Shown here: positions 58,440-64,000 of the stretch, piece after piece
Position numbering within the stretch: the first letter of the stretch is position 1
How the letters are laid out: every line of letters begins with the position of its first letter
DNA from: Camellia lanceoleosa
Lineage: Eukaryota; Streptophyta; Magnoliopsida; Ericales; Theaceae
Assembly (NCBI GenBank): GCA_025200525.1
Contig: CM045763.1
Location: 154,758,246 to 154,822,245, forward strand
Length of the DNA stretch: 64,000 nt
Reading direction: 5' to 3'
Made by a program: the position numbers and the translations under genes
The notes under the pieces: generated by a model
The model's input: the letters and a program-made list of their open reading frames with translations, nothing else
Told to the model about the DNA's origin: nothing
Databases searched by the model: none

Positions 58440-59250
58440 TACCTTCTTACGCGAGGCAATCCGGCGAAGTGTCCTTCTTTGTTATAGTTAAAGCATGTCA
58501 ATTTAGCCTTTGCCTTCTTACCACCTCTCTTGCCCCTACGCTTGAAATTTCTAGCGCCATTGGGCTTAAGCCCAGCTGCTGCTTGCTTCTTAGGGGCACC
58601 TTTTGCTTTTCCACGTTTGAGCGAGAAGTCCTACGGGAGCTTGACTCAACCACCAAACCATCGGACTTAGCATATTCGGCCTCTAGCTCCAAATGACGTG
58701 GTATGTCTTCGAATGTTTTCACACTCTCATTATGCATCATGTTCTGCTTCATTTGCTCCCAAGAATTTGGCAGAAAGTGAATCACAGCTTGTACTTGTTG
58801 CTCTTGAGTCAAATTGTGCCCAGCAGCTGCAAGCTCACGTATCACGGCTAACATAACCCTCAAATGCTGCTTCATCGAGTGATGCGCCCTTTTCTGATAT
58901 GAGTCAAACTTCATAGTCAGCCCACGTAGCTTTGCCAAAGAGGTAATACCAAACTTTTGCTTGAGAGCTTCCCACATCTCAAATGCAGTCAGGCAATGCT
59001 CAAACTCACTAATCAAGTCGTTGTGCATGCTGCTCAACATAGTAAAACGCGCACTCCGATCTTTGTTACGCCAAGTTTGAAAGGCTTCAAGATCATGACG
59101 ATGTTGAGCTGTATTGCCCTGCTCTGGCTCAACCATCACTTGTTTAAGTGTGGTCAACACTTCTTGCTCATTAAGAAGGTATTGGATCTTACGGCGCCAT
59201 ATGTCATAATTGTCGTCATCCAATTTCTCTCCCTTAGTTAAGTCTGCCAC
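58440..59250 (-). pseudogene. gag: Copia B gag, nearly intact 250-codon frame
   Basis: The frame 58498-59250 runs MADLTKGEKLDDDNYDIWRR, QGNTAQHRHDLEAFQTWRNK, FEMWEALKQKFGITSLAKL, LTQEQQVQAVIHFLPNSWEQ and ends beyond FEDIPRHLELEAEYAKS. It is the longest open frame in the window and has no internal stop. The zinc knuckle lies just beyond in another frame (NYNKEGHFAGLP near 58455-58500), with the second Cys changed to Tyr. Against copy A it restores about 90 codons otherwise lost to stops. It is labelled pseudogene because the knuckle is frameshifted and pol is broken. Confidence 0.9.
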
Positions 59251-60656
59251 CTTGTCTTGACTATTTCTACATCTGAGTAAACAAATGCTAGGGATATTAA
59301 TGATAGCAACACAAAAAATTATTTTGCAGCAAAAGAATCTAAATTAAATAATGATAATCTTACACATGTCTCAAGATCGAAAATTTGCTATGCTCGTAAT
59401 CATCTCTTACGCCTCTAGTGATAATTATCAAAATTTAATTTAATTCCATGCGCAAAAAACAATCAATCTCCCACTACTTATGACATATACAAAGCATGAT
59501 AAATTCCTTACAATAGCATCTTAAAGTAAATTTACAAATAACTCATGCTATATTCATTTAATAATAGAATTCAAATAAATAAATAAATAACTAATCATGC
59601 TTCTTTAATTGCAACATATTACAAACCTAAAAAATATGCTGTATACAATTTTCAGATTATGCCATAATAAAAGGTAGTCATTCTGAAATTTTTTGAAATT
59701 TTTCTGAAATTTTCTAGAATTTTAAATAACTAATAAACACACATTAAAATTAGAAATAAAAAATCCAGAAACTGATAAACTTAAACAATATTCAGATTAT
59801 GCCATAATTAAAATGTACATCATTTTGAAATTTTCTGAAATTTTTCTGAAATTTTCTGAAATTTTAAATAACTAATAAACACACATTAAAATTAGAAATG
59901 AAAAATCCAAAAATTGATAAACTGAAACAATAATACCAGTAAATAGTAAAACTTTTCAGAAGTCAACAATAAAAATTTCAACCCCAGAAAATTATTTATG
60001 CACTACCAGAAGCATTTTAAAGCATAAAACATGAATTATTAACACAGAAAAAATATTTTTTATTTTTGTAAAATTTTCAAAATTTTACAGAATATAGAAA
60101 AATTAAGTCTGAGTCTAACAGTATTAACCATGCATAAAACAAATCTATAATGAATTAATTATGACCATTTAACGCGATTTAGAATAATAATAAAAAAAAA
60201 ACAGTGCCTTATGCATCGGCGAAAGCCATTGGCCGAAAGCGTGGCTCATGCTCGGCCTTAAGACGGCGCGTGGCGTGCGCCGTGACCTGGCGTGGATGGG
60301 CACGCCGTGGCAGGCGTGACGGCGCGTCGGTAGGGCGTTTGGTGCGTGGAAGTAGATGGGAGTGCGTGGGAGCGGCTCACGGCGTCAGGTGGCACGTGAG
60401 GCCTACGTGCCGCCTTCCAGGGTGTTTTTCGGTCTAATTATTGTACTGCCAGACTCCATTTTTAAAATAAAACCATTTATGGTATTAGAAAAGACATTAA
60501 TGAACATAAAAATAGGTATTTATGCTCTTAATCTAATAAAAGTAGACATTTTCCTCCTTTATAAACATTCATGTATATAATGTATACATATACATATAAA
60601 AATATACACATGATTAAAGAAAACACGAAATTACCCTTATCATGCTCTAATACCAA
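59251..60656 (-). other. Leader of copia B with GC-rich block
   Basis: On the minus strand: primer-binding site TTGGTATTAGAGCA at 60643-60656, a GC-rich block at about 60215-60425 (CACGCC, GCGTGG motifs), then AT-rich sequence. An internal near-duplicate of about 120 bp (around 59640-59770 and 59790-59890: TTTCTGAAATTTTCT, AACACACATTAAAATTAGAAAT) is absent from copy A. Confidence 0.75.
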
Positions 60657-61094
60657 TGTGTAAAACAAAGTATAACGCAGCGAAATAAAAAATTGTGGTC
60701 ATACCTTTTGAACAGAGCCTGAATTGAAGGATCTCGTGGGTAAATCATGTGCTTCCCGAATCTGATCAATCAACCCAGCAATGGAGTGATATTACAATAG
60801 TGAATATCACCCACACAAATCACAGTGCAAATGGCTTTGATCGTTGTTTTTGGGAGAGAGTCAGTATATGGGAAAAAGCTCAAAACATACGTTGTTTTTC
60901 TCTTAATCACCCATATCCCATATCATCAGATATATAATATGTTTATCTCATTTATCCATATCAATTATATGATATATATATATATCCTAAGTGGTTATCC
61001 AAATAGGTTTGAGTTTGAATTTGAATTAAAAACCCATTTGGATAAGGTTCAAAAGATTCAAAGGGTCATGCCACATGGGTGGCCATTTCTAACA
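60657..61094 (-). repeat. 5' LTR of copia B
   Basis: The + strand begins TGTGTAAAACAAAG next to the primer-binding site and ends CCATTTCTAACA, then joins copy C gag at 61095 without a TSD. Confidence 0.9.
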
Positions 61095-62412
61095 TTCAGG
61101 GCAATACAGCTCAACATTGTCGTGATTTTGAAGCCTTTCAGACTTGGCGTAACAAAGATCGGTGTGGGCGCTTTACTATGTTGAGCAGCATGCACAACGA
61201 CTTGATTAGTGAATTTGAGCATTGCCTCGACTGCATTTGAGATGTGGGAAGCTCTCAAGCAAAAGTTTGGTATTACCTCTTTGGCAAAGCCTGGTGGGCT
61301 GGCTATGAAGTTTGACTCATATCAGAAAATGGCGCATCACTCGATGAAGCAGCATTTGAGGGTCATGTCAGCCATGATACGTGAGCTTGCGGCTGCTGGG
61401 CACAATTTGACTCAAGAGCAGCAAGTACAAGCTGTGATTAGCTCTCTGCCAAATTCTTGGGAGCAGATGAAGTAGAACATGATGCATAATGAGAGTGTGA
61501 AAACATTCGAAGACATATTGCGTCATTTGGAGCAATGTGCTATGTGCTTGGTGTTAAGATCCTTAGGGTTCGCTCTAGGAGACTTCTTGGTTTGTCTCAA
61601 GAGACTTACATTAAGACTATTCTAGAGCGATTCCAGATGCAGAGCTGCAAACCCATTGACACTCCTGTTGCAAAAGGCGAGAGCCTAAGCCTTCATATGG
61701 GTCTTAAGACTCAAGAAGAAAATGAAAAGATGGCCCGTGTTCCCTATGCAAATGATGTTGGAAGCTTCATGTATGCTATGATGTGTATGCGTCCTAACAT
61801 TTGTTATGTAGTCGGATTGGTGAGCCGTTACCAATCCAACCCAGGACCAACTCATTGGAAAGCAGTTAAGAGGATATTACGATATCTTAGAGGGACTGCA
61901 GATTACACACTTTGCTACCAGAGTTCAAATCTACATCTAGTTGGCTATTGTGATGCTGACTAGGGAGGAGACCTAGATGAGCGTAAGTCTACTTCAGGAT
62001 ATGCTTTCATGCTTAGCGATGGTGCTATTTCTTGGAGCAGTAAGAAGCAGTCCTATATCGCCTTATCGACTATGGAGGCTGAGTTTGTGGCTTGTTCATC
62101 TGCCGTTCAGGAAGCCATGTGGTTGAGGAGATTCCTTCAGCATTTGGATGTTGTCACACACACTTCAGACCTTGTGACTATCCATTGTGACAGCATGGCT
62201 GCACTCACTTACGCTAAGGATCCTAAATACTAAGGCAGAACCAAACACATTGATGTAAGGTTCAACTTTATCAGAGACATTTTGGCGCAGAAAGAAATGA
62301 TCCTGGAGCACATCCCTATGAGTCGCATGGTTGCAGACCCTTTAACTAAACCCATTGCTAGAAATGTTTATCTTACTCATGTTAGGGCTTTAGGACTACA
62401 TAAGTGGTGATA
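61095..62412 (+). pseudogene. Copia C gag-RT-RNase H deletion chimera
   Basis: Third related copy. It starts abruptly inside gag at GGGCAATACAGCTC and keeps FEMWEALKQKFGITSLAK and LPNSWEQMK (61209-61475). At about 61532 gag joins RT directly (HLEQCYVLGVKILRVRS), deleting the knuckle, protease, integrase and most of RT including YVDD. RT end and RNase H follow: ETYIKTILERFQMQSCKPID, HWKAVKRILRYLRGTADYTL, SSNLHLVGYCDAD, STMEAEFVACSSAVQEAMWL, HCDSMAALTYAKDPKY, with the terminal VADPLTKPIARNVYLTHVRA near 62330-62390. The junction contains GAGC and CTATGTG, found in both parent sequences. Confidence 0.88.
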
Positions 62413-63557
62413 TTTTTATGTGTATTCAGTTGAACTCATATTTTTTTGGGGGATATTTATGCCATTAGTATTCATATTTGTTTCGATTACACATTTATAT
62501 TTACTACCTTTTGCAATGGTTTGTGAATTAGCATACACAAAATAATTAAATTGATGTTAGCAGGCAAGATTGGCTCACTCACACGAGCAATCGCCCTTAG
62601 CGCTAGGTAGCCAGTAAGGATGAGACTAGTGGCTTACTGTATTTGGAGCAAATAGAGAAGATAAAATTATCCACTAGCTATGTCGCCTTGGTTAGAGCCA
62701 AGATAAGGTCTTGTTGGAGACCGACCATGGATATGAAAGTACCCACTTTTCCATGATGTGCCTGTTATGGATAGCCAGATGCGAGATCTCATTTGATGCC
62801 TGAGAGGCGAGCAAATAGAGAATTCGAGTTAGACGCTAGGAAGCGACTTGTGTGCTTAAGAGCGACTAGACTAAGATCTGTATGGTGTGTGAGTTTAACA
62901 TTACTCTTTGGAAGAGTTACTCCACTATAACATGCATTCGTACTGCATGTGCTTATCGACCCGTTAGCGAGGTGAAAGAATGGATATTTGCTTCTTCACC
63001 GTGTGAGTCCTAAAAGTCATTTTTCCCTAAATGACTTCTCATTGTGCCTTTTGTGACCTTTGACTATGTCATAAGATGAGGAGTTGATGTTCAGCTACTT
63101 TGGTATGTTGCCTGTGGTCATGTATGATTCGGCTTTAAGGGGCATTACTGGGAAAGCGGTCAATTTCAAATTGAATGATATGAGAGTGAAGAGAAGATCA
63201 TCTAGTTCTACATCTCTGCTCTATATTCACTGTCGACAACTCATATCGCTCTTTATAGGATGCTGATTAGGTGTAAATATAATGCGGGACCTAGGAGAGT
63301 CAAACATGCTCTTTGAGGGATTAGAGATGTTTTTGGACTGATGTAGCTAGATGGGTCTGGGTATATGAGACATTATTTCTGTTCTTTTTGGGTTGATGTC
63401 TCTATGCTGATTCATATTGAGTTTCTAGTATAGAGCTCCCCCATGCAGGTGTTCTCAGCGGTCGTACGGTACATTGGCTAGTATGAGATTGTTCATTTTT
63501 GGGGAGATTGAGATAGAGATGTGGCTGTGTCATGCCAACTCATGTGCGAGTGGGAGA
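62413..63557 (+). other. 3' non-coding region of copia C
   Basis: Collinear with 53521-54665 of copy A, with few differences. It includes a conserved 60-codon frame (63084-63266) and ends with the purine tract GTGGGAGA before the LTR. Confidence 0.8.
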
Positions 63558-64000
63558 CGTTAGAAATGGGTGCCCATGTGGCATGACCTTTTGAATCTTT
63601 TGAACCTTATCCGAATGGGTTTTGAATTCAAATTCAAACCTATTTGGATAACCACTCAGTATATATATATATATATCATATAATTGATATGGATAGATAA
63701 TATATCTTATATTATCTTATATAACTGATATGGATAAAAGAGATAAACATTATTATATATCTGATATGTGGGATATGGGTGATTAAGAGAAAAACAACGT
63801 ATGTTTGAGCTTTTTCCCATACACTGACTCTCTCGCAAAAACCAACAATCAAAGCCATTTGCACTGTGATTTGTGTGGGTGATATTCACTTTTGTAGTAT
63901 CACTCCACTGCTGGGTTCGTGGTTCAGATTGTAGAAGCATGTGATTTACCTACAAGGTTCTTTTCTAAAAGGTATGATTTTGATATTTTATCCGCTGCGT
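63558..64000 (+). repeat. 3' LTR of copia C, cut by the window end
   Basis: Starts CGTTAGAAATGGGTGCC (TG changed to CG), runs through TTTTTCCCATACACTGACTC and reaches ATCCGCTGCGT, about 15-20 bp short of the expected ..TTTACA end. In LTR subtype (AAATGGG, CTTATCCGAATGGG) it is closer to copy B than to copy A. Confidence 0.85.

Larger units (their letters stand above)
55235..61094 (-). mobile_element. Copia element B (about 5.9 kb), no matching TSD
   Basis: Related to copia A, in opposite orientation. LTRs at 55235-55709 (475 bp) and 60657-61094 (438 bp), both TGTTAGAAATGG... to ...TTTTACACA on the minus strand. The primer-binding site TTGGTATTAGAGCA abuts the 5' LTR, and a purine tract (AAGTGGAAGA) precedes the 3' LTR. 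The flanks are GTGTG and TTCAG, so there is no TSD; the right side runs straight into gag sequence of copy C. Recombination between copies is the likely cause. gag is the best preserved frame in the window. Confidence 0.9.

Noticed and set aside
58957..59241. 94-codon + strand frame, also seen inverted at 49568-49852
   Set aside because: Antisense shadow of the conserved copia gag; its conservation is explained by gag.
1..64000. tRNA, rRNA or snoRNA genes
   Set aside because: None seen by eye on either strand; tRNA-complementary sites found are retrotransposon primer-binding sites only. A covariance-model search would be needed to exclude degenerate copies.

Overview
The window is nuclear DNA of a flowering plant, most likely a eudicot. 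It is AT-rich and packed with nested LTR retrotransposons (Ty3/gypsy of the Tat/Ogre type and Ty1/copia), a plant LINE, CACTA- and Mutator-type MITEs and minisatellites. I see no intact protein-coding host gene. The one host gene I can support is a microRNA locus, MIR156, on the minus strand near 23.0 kb. It carries the perfect 20-nt miR156 sequence and has an unusual tandem duplication of its 3' arm.

Layout. 1-1375 is a ~104-bp tandem array with a ~209-bp dimer period. 1376-2110 is an LTR tail related to the Ogre-like LTR at 10.5-15.2 kb. 2329-3620 is a decayed LINE (minus). 3755-16641 is a Tat-like, gag-only LTR element with target-site duplication (TSD) GGTAC; tandem repeats follow gag where pol would be. 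Its 3' LTR is split by a 2.0-kb solo LTR (9064-15759), which is itself split by a 4.67-kb Ogre-like solo LTR (10498-15165, TSD CTAGG). The nesting is therefore three deep. 16.7-24.0 kb is the least retrotransposon-rich stretch: several MITEs, a large inverted-repeat element holding a minisatellite and a CACTA MITE, and MIR156.

24085-29858 is a 3'-truncated copia element (minus) whose 5' LTR holds another 2.4-kb LTR. 29890-46339 is a complete Tat-type gypsy element on the minus strand (LTRs of 534 and 536 bp, TSD GGAAT). Its gag and pol are decayed, and it carries an extra intron-containing gene on the opposite strand between pol and the 3' LTR. It hosts two or three later LTR insertions. 46345-47824 is AT-rich host DNA. 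From 47830 to the window end lie three related copia copies in alternating orientation: A (+, complete, TSD TTCAC), B (-, two LTRs but no matching TSD) and C (+, a gag-RT deletion chimera running off the window).

All transposon reading frames carry stops or frameshifts. Boundaries come from terminal TG..CA motifs, paired LTRs and TSDs read by eye, so those with a TSD are firm and the others approximate. Lineage names rest on motif recognition, not on database comparison.
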